64,000 bases of DNA from Amyelois transitella. Taxonomy: Eukaryota; Arthropoda; Insecta; Lepidoptera; Pyralidae. The stretch is from assembly GCF_032362555.1 (NCBI RefSeq), contig NC_083516.1:1451001-1515000 (forward strand). The letters run 5' to 3'. The notes under the pieces are model-generated. The model saw only the letters and a program-made list of their open reading frames with translations. It was not told the origin of the DNA and searched no databases. The position numbers and the translations under genes are program-made. Shown piece by piece: positions 37,701 to 47,370 of this stretch (its first letter is position 1; each line of letters begins with the position of its first letter).

Positions 37701-40700
37701 TAGATGCCTCGCTGCTATTGGCTGAGAGCGTCAATATCTTCGCTTTTGATTGACTATTGGTATGTGACATTAGTGATGTCGCCACAAATTCATACTTACA
37801 ATTTGGATATTTGGGCATATTTGAATGCGAAAGCAGGAATATCTTCGATCATGTTGTAATTGATAGATCTAGAACAATCAAAGGTGATTATTTGCAAAAT
37901 TATTGTGAATGTTACCTATATCGCCATAAAAATTCTTATATAATATGTAGCCTAAAAAGAAAGAGTTCTCATCATATTTATAAAGTATCTACTTGTTGGG
38001 TGACAAAATTAAAATGATGGGTTTAAATATACAAACTCAAAATATTTCAATGGTAACTTGGCGGTTGTATTTTTGGTTTGAAAGATAAACTTAAAAGTAA
38101 CTGAAGAAAAAATGGTGATGATGTATAAATAAAAAGAAAATAGCATGATGGTCTGTACCTAGTGACTTACACTTGATCGGCCCGGATACGCAGCGCGTGC
38201 GCCGGTATGCGCTTAATTTGGTTTCCGTCGAGGTCTCTGAAAAAAAGACATGAGTATTCAACGATCAATAATAAAACAAAATTAAGGCTAAAGTAAAATT
38301 AAAAGAAAAATTACACTGAGAAAGGCAAACATTAATTTAAAACAAAGTTACACGTTGGGCGCCAATTTTCAAAACAACAAAAATATAACGCAAACAGATA
38401 CTTATAAAATGTGTTCGGTATTGCATTTACTAGTTTTGTAACGATTGTTTTAGAATGTCACAGTTTTAAAACACATACGAAAGAGCCACGGAAATATTTT
38501 CTTTTATACATGTTTACATCTTACATCTTGTCAATAAAAAACTTATTTGTTCACGAAAAGCGAACTTCAGCCAACTGTGGATTGACGGATATCAAATTTC
38601 AGTTTTGTGTGCTATCCCATTTACAGATTGAATTCCCTACTTTTCGTATTCGTCGTAAGATCCTTTATTTATTCAGACGTTATTCTACCAATCAACTTGG
38701 GGCGAAAATATTTTTATTGATTTTTGTATGTTACATAAAAATATTTTGTTTGTAACGTGGTAACTTTCGAACCAAGTCAGCGGCGAATGACTAGTATTTC
38801 AAGTATAACACAATATCAATTTTATATTATTTTGTTACATTTTAATATTTAAAAGACGTTTTTCATGACTAAAGAAGGGGATTCGAAATTGTATTTACAG
38901 CTTCATTCGTAAAGGATAAAGAATTTAAAAGAAAAGATTTAGTCAATACATACACGGCCTGCAGATACGGGATCGAGTCATTTTTCACTGGATGCACTCG
39001 ACTCAAATTGGGCACCTCTGTTAGGCCAGATGAAGTTATGATACTGTAATAGAAGTAAACACTTTGACTATAGTCCTCTAAATGTAACTTTATCTCTGCG
39101 ACATGACATGACATGTCAAATGCATTCATACACCTACTCATGTCATAGTAATAATTCCATCTTGGTGTTTCAGAGATTAAGTTATGTATATTTAAATTGG
39201 TACCACGTTGGGCGCCAATTTTTGATCTACAATTTTACAGGTCTTAACTTACACGGTGCGTAATTCCAGCATCGTTGGCAGCGGATCCACTTTCTCCAAC
39301 ATCGGGGCTTGCGTTATATACCTGCCAACAATAGTAGGTAAATTTCAAATAACGATTCGTTTCTATAACCTTTAATTAATAAATTTGATGCCCCTATCTT
39401 TATCCGCATCACCCCATTCTTATTACCGTACAATGTAGATTTTTCAGCCTTATCTCTGTTTTGAAACCGTTAAAACAGCAGACACGGCCATGTTTAATGA
39501 AACGTTTGCTAACAACTATTGAGATATGTATATGAGATTTCGATTTAAAACGCATCAAAATCGTTAAACTTTTAATTTAAATGCCAAAAAAAAAATTAAA
39601 ACTACTTTCGCTCTCTCCTATCCAGAGAGACGAGGCCGCGACCGGGATTAATGCAAGGAGAAAGATTATGTAAGTTTGTTCATAAATTTCTATGAAACTC
39701 TTAGTGTTTTTTCGCATGTGTAGCAGAATCGTGCGAATGTGGGGCGGGGCAGTGAGGTTATAATTAAGTAAATATACTTTCTTTGAAGGTTGACAGCTCG
39801 ACGCTAGACATTATAAGATTACAGGGACAGGCAGGGCGGGACCAATACTAATGAAGATTTATGGACTTCACCATGAAATGTAGTCATTTTGTTATTTACT
39901 TTGCGAAAAAAAAAATTCCAGCACGGGTTTAATCTACATTCGATATAAACAGTCGAATTTATATTATATATAAGTAAAAATCCCTTGGCTGATAAAATTA
40001 TGTCTGTAAGCAAAAAATGGCGAAACATAATGATCCTATTTTTTATTGATAGGTACTTTTATTTATACAAGGTCTACGAAAAATATTCTATCTGACAAGC
40101 GATTTAGTCGTAAAGAGAACAGACATATTTTAACATTAATCGATATGTTATTATTAAATATAAGACAATATTATCATAAGAATAATTTTGTTTGGCTTTA
40201 TGCTTTATATTGTTTAAGTATACTTACAATGATTTTAACCTGGGCATTTTGGAGAAATCTTCTACAGCTATGTATTTTAACTTAGGCGCGTTCATGATGG
40301 TTCTGTAATAATAAATTGCTTAACATATTAAAATTGTAAGTAATTTTTGATATAATATGATATGGCTTGATTTACCTGCAAAGGTTGCGGAGGTCAGAGG
40401 CGAGTAGCTTCGTGTAAAAACTTAAGTTTAAACATACGTACACACATATAATCACGTCTACATGCCTTGCAGGGTAGACAGAGCAAACAGTCTTGAAAAG
40501 ACTGCTGGGCCACGTTCAGCTGTTTGGCTTAAAGTTAGAATTGCAATTCAAATAGAGACAGGTTGCTAGCTCAAGTAATTAGGATCGTGGATTTTGATAC
40601 TTTTATTTTTTTTTCGTACTCGCTGAAATATGAACCGATATTTTTCTTTTAACGTTTTTAAATATCCTTTAGATGAGTATACTTAACAGTTAAATTTATG

Positions 40701-40860
40701 CAGTTGAATTAAAAGTCACCCTGTATAAACTTACATATGTTCGACGTGATGAAGCCTGAACCCCGCCTGGTGGAGGGTCTTGTATGTGAACCTGGTGATA
40801 TCCGTATTACCCAGCTCGAAAGACACCCCGTGCCTCTCATCATCCGCTTGTGATGATCTC
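31716..40860 (-). CDS. Lgr1: Type-A leucine-rich-repeat GPCR (Lgr1-like glycoprotein hormone receptor), 5' end missing
   Basis: Eleven exons, 5' to 3': 40860-40735, 40302-40228, 39321-39253, 39043-38954, 38236-38171, 37136-37062, 36409-36292, 35876-35760, 34863-34769, 34108-33923, 32802-31716 (stop). They join in frame to about 700 residues. The LRR exons are 66-90 nt and mostly in the same phase (first base completes a codon, two carried over), as in vertebrate FSH/TSH receptors. The hinge has the CCAF motif (FHCCAFAYP), a basic KSRKRRS site and an acidic segment. The 7TM domain lies in the single last exon: NPCEDVMG before TM1, FLMCHLAFSDL in TM2, the ERW motif ending TM3 (TLERWFAITY), CWAP in TM6 and NPFLYA in TM7. 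The insect ligand class is GPA2/GPB5. The signal-peptide exon lies further right and was not found in this window. A short cytoplasmic tail is rich in Pro/Thr. Confidence 0.92.
32822..33062 (-). mobile_element. SINE T1, full-length tRNA-derived SINE
   Basis: The 5' head (33060 downwards) is tRNA-like: GGCCTCTGTGGCGCAGCGG contains the Pol III A box, and GGTTCGAATCC near 33008-32998 is a perfect B box. The acceptor and anticodon stems do not pair properly, so it is not a working tRNA. The body (GGCCTGGGTCTTGGATGT, ATAGTATCGTTGAGTCAGTA, CGAACTTACTTCGAGGCTAA) ends in TTTGTCCCCTATATATAT. It lies just 5' of the Lgr1 7TM exon. Confidence 0.85.
33336..33532 (+). repeat. Family C retroposon (RTE-like 3' end)
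   Basis: GCCCGCGACTTCGTCCGCG, CGGGATAAAAAGCC, CAAATTTCATCGTAATCGG, TTTTTGCGTGAAAGAGTAAC and TTATAATATTAGTAGGAT. This is a common lepidopteran retroposon end; assigning it to RTE is from memory of such tails. Confidence 0.75.
33605..33848 (+). repeat. Family A retroposon
   Basis: TGCCGTGGGGTTCCCGGCACC to ATAGACGTGACTATATGTATG, with a small deletion after ACTTCGGAT. It is in an Lgr1 intron. Confidence 0.88.
34389..34500 (+). repeat. Retroposon 3' tail (GCATTAAGTCCGCC type)
   Basis: AAAGTTTTTTTCTGTTTGG, ACTGGTAGAGAATGCCAAACG, TTGAGTCCGCCTTTTGTAC and TGCAATAAAGTTTTAAATAA, homologous to 29020-29145. Confidence 0.75.
34887..35114 (+). repeat. Family C retroposon (RTE-like 3' end)
   Basis: GGCCGCCCGCGACTTCGTCC to TATAATATTAGTAGGATT. 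It includes a partial internal duplication of the GTTCAGAAGTTTTTGAG / GTCCAGTAGTTTTGTAG segment. Confidence 0.75.
35186..35512 (-). repeat. Two family A fragments in tandem
   Basis: 35186-35310 holds the tail part and 35345-35512 the middle and head (TTAGTGATAGAATTGAG to GATGCCGAAAACCACACGG), both in minus orientation. Confidence 0.7.
35572..35722 (+). repeat. Family B LINE 3' end
   Basis: AAAGTACCCGAAACCGCCGAG to GAGGCGTGATTTTATG(TATG)n. The open frame runs from [14 protein letters not shown] to [15 protein letters not shown] and the TGA stop. It ends about 40 bp from an Lgr1 exon. Confidence 0.88.
35889..36141 (-). repeat. Family A retroposon, near full length
   Basis: CATACATACATATAGTCACG to GTGATGGGAACCACACGG, minus orientation, in the Lgr1 intron between exons at 35876 and 36292. 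Confidence 0.85.
37420..37700. repeat. SINE E 5' part followed by another moderately repeated segment
   Basis: 37428-37570 is SINE E in minus orientation (CACCGTAAGAGCATCGG, TGCGATTCGATCTGTGCC, ATTTTAACCGGGG). 37585-37700 (CTGGAGCGATGATTCGGCTCG to ACGGAGGTTGTATTTA) recurs at 20425-20540 with near identity. This second element has no recognisable coding capacity. Confidence 0.65.
40440..40580 (-). repeat. Family A retroposon, 3' half
   Basis: CACATATAATCACGTCTAC, GGGTAGACAGAGCAAACAG, AGTCTTGAAAAGACT and ATAGAGACAGGTTGCTAGC, minus orientation. Confidence 0.8.
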
Positions 40861-40980
40861 CTAACTGGAACCGAAAATAAATTTGATTTGATTTGATTTG
40901 ATTCAATTCTTAGGCTTAATGGTAGAATTGAGTTTCAATTAGTGTCAGGTTGCTAGCTCACCGCCTAAAAGAAGAACATT

Positions 40981-41420
40981 CACATATAATCTCGTCTATA
41001 TCCCTTGCGGGGTAGACAGAGCCAGCGGTCTTGCAAGACTGATATGCCACGTTCAATTCTTAGGCTTATTGGTAGAATTGAGATTCAAATAGTGTCAGGT
41101 TGCTAGCCCACCGCCTAAAAGAAGAATCCCAAGTTTATAAGCCTATCCCACGTGCTGCGCCAATTCGCCTTACTACTCGTATTTTTAGTTTCCTCCCACC
41201 CTAAGGTTGACTGGAAGATATTGCTATAGCGATAAGTCCACCTTTGTAGGTACAAAGTACCTACATTACCTGTGTTTTTTTCTGTTTTGCTTTTTTTTTA
41301 TGGTGCAATAAAGAGTCTATCTATCTATCTATCCCTTAGTCGCCTTTTACGACATCTATAGGAAAGAGATGGAGTGGTCCTATTCTTTTTATAGGTATTG
41401 GTGCCAGGAACCACACGGCA
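40981..41420 (-). repeat. Family A retroposon split by another retroposon tail
   Basis: The A copy (minus orientation) runs from ATATAATCTCGTCTATATCC to GGTGCCAGGAACCACACGGC. It is interrupted at 41150-41328 by an element ending TGGTGCAATAAAGAGTCTAT(CTAT)n. CTATCCC at 41143-41149 and 41329-41335 is the target-site duplication. Confidence 0.85.
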
Positions 41421-42104
41421 TTTTTATTATACACACCTAAAATCATTGTAGACTAAAGAATCTAATAAATTATTAAAATAGTTTATCTACGTTATGAGCA
41501 AGCGTGTGTTTATAACATACCTAGCCCAGAATGAAATGAAATTCATTCTTGAGTAATGGCGTATCTAAACGTATGTACCTACTGCCACTTGAATTCTGCA
41601 CACATACAAAAATATGTACGTCATACAAAAATCGTGGCACTTTCCCGGAGGGGTAGGCAGACTAAACATCTTTCAACTTTCATCAAATTTTATTTTTTTT
41701 AAATAAAATTTTTTTTTTCAAATTACTTTAGCAGATTTTGTTTCTGGTAAATATGATATGTAGGACTGAATAAATTACGATCTTTTCATACGATATAAAA
41801 TTTAAGGTACTTACTCCTCTTTTTTATCGTTTAAAAAGAATAGGAAGACGCTGAAAAAGTATTTATTTTAATATCTTGCGAAAGGAATTCCCGAGATGAT
41901 GTTGTTGAAGATTACTAACGGATAATAAACGTATGTGTCATAATTTGTTGTTGACAGATAACATTTTTATTTGGCGCTTTGATGTTTTACAAGCTGCAGT
42001 TAAATGTATGAATTGAGAAGCGAGGAATGCCAGTTTTGTGCTTCGGAATTTATTAACAAGTTGCGCCGTGTGGTTCCCGGCACCAACAGAAAGAAGAATA
42101 AATA

Positions 42105-42195
42105 TAAATATATACGGGACAAATTACACAGATTGAGTTAGCCTCGAAGTAAGTTCGAGACTTGTGTTACGAGATACTAACTCAACGATACTAGC
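42105..42195 (-). repeat. SINE T1 fragment next to a family A head
   Basis: TACGGGACAAATTACACAG, GTTAGCCTCGAAGTAAG and ACTAACTCAACGATACTA match the SINE T1 3' body. A plus-strand A head (GCCGTGTGGTTCCCGGCAC) precedes it at 42065. Confidence 0.75.
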
Positions 42196-43560
42196 ACATC
42201 GCCTAAAAGAGATTCCCAAATGTTTAAGCCTATCCGCCGCCTATTTAAGCCGCCTTTTACGGTATCTGCGGCACAGAAATTTACAGTTCCAAGAAATTGT
42301 AATTACATTGGACAATTTTTTTAAGGAAACAAGACTTGTGACGAGTCTTACCACTCAAAGGTAGTGAAAATCTCTAGTCAAACAATCAAAGAGCTACAGC
42401 CATGTGGCTTGATATGAAACCTTATTAAAACATTCAAATTAATCGTTATCTAAGGTACATTGGACAGATAACAGTGTTTTCAATCGACATCAATGTTTGC
42501 TGATGGTTCACGAGGCTTCCTTACTGAACTATCTTAATTTCAAGGGTATTGGTCTTCTACGTTATACACAGCAACGTAGAAATAGACTATAAAGTAAATT
42601 CACACTAATAATAAAGAAAAGAAATGTATCTTTGTATGTTTGTAACGGTTAAACTCAAAAACTACTGAACCGATTTGCACGAAATTTAGCACAGATACTC
42701 GTAGACCTTCGAAAAGCGACATAGATTACCTACTTTTTCTGGAATTTCTCTCGGGAGCGAAGTCTCGCGCAAAACTTAGTTTCCTATTTATGATATGTTT
42801 TTGTAAAGCTGAAATTTGTTAATGCTTCAGTGTAGTTTGTTCCGCTGCTTCTCCTACACACTGAGCTTTGGAAGCGGTAGTAGATTTAATTATAAGTTGA
42901 CGTCATTAAGTGATGCCTGGTATCCTAATTTGAAAATTAATTTATTTCAATTTTTTTTATTAGGTACGTTATAATTTACATAAGTAAGTATAATATCAAA
43001 AAAAATCAAACGCCCACCTGTTTATAGATACATATATGTAGGTATTTTTTCTCTCAAAAGACCGAGTCGGCATCTTACCTTACCTTAGGGGGTTAAAATG
43101 TGTGATCCGCATAAAAAGGCACACGTTCAAATCTCACTAAGGCCATATCTATTTTCAACCAATGACTATTTTCGAAGTTATGTACATTAGTTTGAATACT
43201 AACCGATGCTCTTACGGCGAGGGAAAACATCGGAAACCTGCACATTCAGGCAACTGGGATGTGTTTGAAAAAATTGTTTTTATATTGCTATGTGGATGAC
43301 ATGTAACTTTGTATTTGATAATAAAACTTTATCAATGACGAATATAGAAAAATGCACTGCGATGATAAATCATTCATATAGTAAGTAGCCGATAAATAAT
43401 ATCATCAATAGCCTTAAATCCAATAATAATGCTGTTTGTTTGATAAAGTGTCCAGTTATTTATCAAAAACATATGTGGAGTACCAACTTTGAATAATAAC
43501 ACTTGAAAGAAAAACACAATAAGTTAGGTACTTACTTATCTATTTGCCAGCACATACCCA
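42196..43560. other. Repeat-derived intergenic or intronic DNA
   Basis: 42620-42780 is a family C-like tail (GAACCGATTTGCACGAAATTTAG). 42840-42960 is a family D fragment. 43060-43265 is a plus-oriented SINE E with a B-box-like GTTCAAATCTC. No exon is recognised. Confidence 0.55.
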
Positions 43561-43566
43561 TATCTT

Positions 43567-43830
43567 GTGCCGTGTAGTTCCCGACACTTAAATACTTATA
43601 AAAAAAGAATCAGACCACTCCATCTCTTTCCCATGGATGTCGTAAAAGGTGACTAAGGGAAAGGCTAATAAACATGGAATTATTCATTTAGGCGAGTAGC
43701 TAGCATCTTGTCACTATTTGAATCTCAATTCTATCATCAAGATGATTAGCTGAAAGTAGTCTATCAGTCTTTTCAGACTGTTGGCTCTGTCTACCCCGCA
43801 AGGGATATATATATATATATATATATATAA
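43567..43830 (+). repeat. Family A retroposon ending in a (TA)n microsatellite
   Basis: GTGCCGTGTAGTTCCCGACAC to CCCCGCAAGGGATATATATA. The usual (ATGT)n tail has been replaced by about 24 bp of TA. Confidence 0.85.
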
Positions 43831-44047
43831 TTATTTTGTCACTTCACCATCGCTTACATACGAGAACAACAGGTATTAACATCCCATCAGTAATGGCTCC
43901 AACCTTCCGAATATCGTCACCGAATCATGGGAGGAGAGCGCTGCTCTTGCGTATGCTAAATGTGCTACCTACATTAGTTTAATAGCAGAAATGTTTATTA
44001 AATTTAAATTATTAAATGAATCTTACATTTTTTCATATCAATACTAA

Positions 44048-44172
44048 CAGATAGATAGATGAAACTCTTTATTGCACCATAAGAGTAAAACATACAAAAC
44101 AGATAGAGACGGTACAAAGGCGGACTTATCGCTAATACAATCTCTTCCAGTCAACCTTTGGGTGGAAGGAAA
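44048..44172 (-). repeat. (CTAT)n-tailed retroposon 3' end
   Basis: AGATAGATAGATGAAACTC, TTATTGCACCATAAG, AAAGGCGGACTTATCGC and CCAGTCAACCTTTGGGTGG are the reverse complement of the insert at 41190-41328. Confidence 0.75.
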
Positions 44173-44501
44173 CCAAACAGGACATTGGCGTTGGCGCAGA
44201 GTAAGTTAAATAAATATTTTAAACAATAATATTTCAAATCCAGTCAAGAAACGATGTGAGAGAATGCAAGAACAGTGCATTCTTGCGTTTGCTTTCTCCC
44301 ACACCGTTTCTAGAAACCCTACTTAATATCTTAAACACCCACTCTGGACTTCATATTGACGATGTAAAAAATTACTCCATTGATTTTCGTCATTAGAGCT
44401 CTGATTTTATTTTATACTAACTGTGTTGCCAACTTCATTTGCGTACGGTTTCAAATAATATTTTCTTTGAAAAATAAAAGGGTTTTTGGAACCATTTTAT
44501 T

Positions 44502-44763
44502 CCGTGTGGTTCCCGGCACCAATACCTACAAAAAAGAATAGGACCACTCCATCTCTTTCCTATGGATGTCGTAAAAGGCGACTAAGGGATAGGCTTATAA
44601 ACTTGGGATTCTTTTTTAGGCGATGGGCTAGCAACCTGTCACTATTTGAATCTCAATTCTATCATTAAGCTCAATAGCTGAACGTGGCCATTCAATCTTT
44701 TTAAGACTGTTGGCTCTGTCTACCCCGCAAGGGATATAGATGTGACCATATGTATGTATATAT
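44502..44763 (+). repeat. Family A retroposon, full length, close to consensus
   Basis: CCGTGTGGTTCCCGGCACC, GGACCACTCCATCTCTTTCC, TCGTAAAAGGCGACTAAGGG, TTAGGCGATGGGCTAGCAAC, ATCTCAATTCTATCATTAAG, CTCTGTCTACCCCGCAAGGG, ATATGTATGTATAT. It is the best reference copy in the window together with 50938-51205. Confidence 0.92.
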
Positions 44764-45439
44764 TTTATTATTATCAGAAATGGGTTTAAGCTTGTAACTT
44801 AATAACTGGTGACATTTTACCGGTATCAGTCGGTGTGTCAATTTTCTTAACAAGAAAAAGACATCAGCTCGAGGCGCATCAACTTTAATAGATTAATTCT
44901 AAAATGACAGAGCGCTATGGGTGGTGATATTCAAACTATATGTATATAAAAAAAGAAAAGTATCTACAGGCTGTATGTTTCCATTTCGTAAAGCACCCAA
45001 GTTTCACGTAGTACATATATTAATATTCTTTGGCCCAGGGCCATTGGGTTCATCGTTTGAAACCATACAAAAGCTGTCAACGTCAACCCGTAGAGATCGA
45101 AATAATTTAACACATATCGTCCTCGAAACTATAGGAATGATTAGACGTCTTGCATTGCACGCTAATTCTTTTCGAGACTCTTGGCTCTGTCTACTCCGCA
45201 AGGGATATAGACGTGACTATATATATATATATATGTTTGTAAGTCCTGTTCAATCTTATGAAACTTTATTTTTGTTTTTGTTCTAATAGATGGCGGTGTG
45301 CTTTATTATTACGCGCTATGGTTTGTCTCTTGTCATGCATATAGTGTTTTTGATCAGTGATGTCTGGTTAGCCTAACTTTTTAAACCCATGCATTACACG
45401 GTCGTCTCAAATTGAAGTTTTATTTATTTCGGTTAAAAC

Positions 45440-45640
45440 TTCGGATAAAAAATCGATTTTTATCTAATTGATTTATTTTTTAAGTATGAAAAATCGATTA
45501 ATAAATAATCGATTTTTCTTAAGAAAATAATCGATTTTATTATATTGCTAGATTTTTTCCTAATTTTTCAATTAATGTCAAAATAAATGCTATATACATT
45601 ATATCAATAGATTTATTCCATAATCGATTTTTTTTTCACA
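45440..45640. repeat. Cluster of AATCGATTTT motifs
   Basis: ATCGATT occurs about five times within 200 bp (near 45452, 45491, 45508, 45530 and 45622), in very AT-rich DNA with long T tracts. It could be a small satellite-like repeat or a binding-site cluster. No gene start was recognised next to it. Confidence 0.4.
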
Positions 45641-46410
45641 TTCCTAGTTGAAACCTCTTTGTGTTTTTTGACAATTAGCCGATTGAACAAGTCCAGTTCT
45701 ACGTGTCAACCCTACAAATTGCGAGTGTTTACCATCAAACTGTTTACCGAGCCAATTAACGAGAGACGTGACGAACGCATTACCGTGTAGATTGACTCAG
45801 GCGACGGGCAAGGACGGCTTGTGCGGAAAATAAGTCAGTCGATCAAACTCTGTATGACATTTGTAATGATTAAATTCAGCAGTTATAGTACCTTCATAAA
45901 CTTATTTAAAAAAACGATAAAAAATGGATAATTTAAGATCTCTGCAAAGAAGACGCAAGAGATTTATAATATAATAACTAGCTGTGCCCGCGTTTTTTCA
46001 TCATGGCATCATTGAAGCCCTCAAGGGTGAATAATTTTCCCCGTTATTTCACATTTTCCATTATATCTTCGCTCCAAATAGGTAGTTGAAGCGTGATGTT
46101 ATATAGCCTAAAGCCTTCCTCGAAAAATGGTCTATTCAACACAAAAAGATTTTTTCAATTCGAACCAGTAATTCCTGAGATTAGCGCATTCAAACAAACA
46201 AACAAACTCTTCAGCTTTTTAAAATATTATATTTAAATTTTTTCACCACTAAATTTACAACACTCTTTCATTTAAATGGCATACAATAAAATTTTAAATT
46301 GTTATAATTAAGGCGACTGTTGCCTGAGCTAGACATGAAGACTCGATGTTGTATTTGAGGAATACTAAATGACTTATATGTTTGTAAGAACGTTGTGCAT
46401 ATATAAGTAT

Positions 46411-46618
46411 ACTAGAGGCCGCCCGCGACTTCGTCCGCGTGGAATCAATCCCGCGGGATAAAAAGTAGCCTTCATGTTATTCTAGGTCTTCAGCTATCTA
46501 CATACCTACATAAATTTCATCGTATTCGGTTCAGTAGTTTTTGCGTGAAAGAGTAACAAACATCCATACTACAATCCTGACATACAAACTTTCGCATCTA
46601 TAATATTAGTAGGATATA
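46411..46618 (+). repeat. Family C retroposon (RTE-like 3' end)
   Basis: GAGGCCGCCCGCGACTTCG to CTATAATATTAGTAGGAT, closely matching 34887-35114. Confidence 0.75.
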
Positions 46619-47169
46619 GGCGAGTTGTTTAACCCGGTCAAGTTTTCTACATGGTTTTTCTCGCCACCATATTTCAAAGATATTTTCAGCAAGCTTGTTT
46701 ATTTACGCTAATTCTCCATACTTTTGGCTCGGCACATTTTTCAGTGTTGTGATACTTGATGGACTGTCGGCATACGAAACGAACAACTGTCAATCAACTT
46801 ATCAACATTACAATATATAGGAACAAACAAAAAAATAACATTTACCATTTTAAAAACAATAGAAAATAGGAGAGGAGTATTATAGAAGGAAAGAAAAGAG
46901 GAAGATCAAGAATATAATATTTTGATTAAATAAGGGTAAAAGGCGAATCAACATACCAATAAATGAAAAAAAATATCGGGAAGAGAGATGAATGGAGGAC
47001 GTTAAACTTAACTCCACCGACAAGAGTTAGCGCTTAAAACGAATAAGAAGACCCACGACAAAATTTCTCGCAAAATAGAATAATACTAATCAAAACTATT
47101 AAAAACATAATTTATTTCTTTTATACCTATGTAATATTACATGAAACTGTAAATTTCTGTGCAATAAAG

Positions 47170-47370
47170 ACATCGTAAAAGGCGGCTAAAGGATAGGCTT
47201 ATAAACTTGGGAATCTCTTTTAGGCGATGGGCTAGCAACTTGTCACTATATGCATCTCAATTCTATCATTAAGCTTAACAGCTGAACGTGGCTTATCAGT
47301 CTTTTCAAAACTGTTGGCCCTGTCTACCCCGCAAGGGATATATAAGTGATAATATGTATGCATGTCATTT
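47170..47370 (+). repeat. Family A retroposon, 5'-truncated
   Basis: Begins inside CATCGTAAAAGGCGGCTAAAG and runs to TAAGTGATAATATGTATGC. Confidence 0.85.

Noticed and set aside
44921..45286. 121-codon plus-strand frame
   Set aside because: Runs into a family A tail at its 3' end (CTCTGTCTACTCCGCAAGGG). No recognisable domain or splice context.
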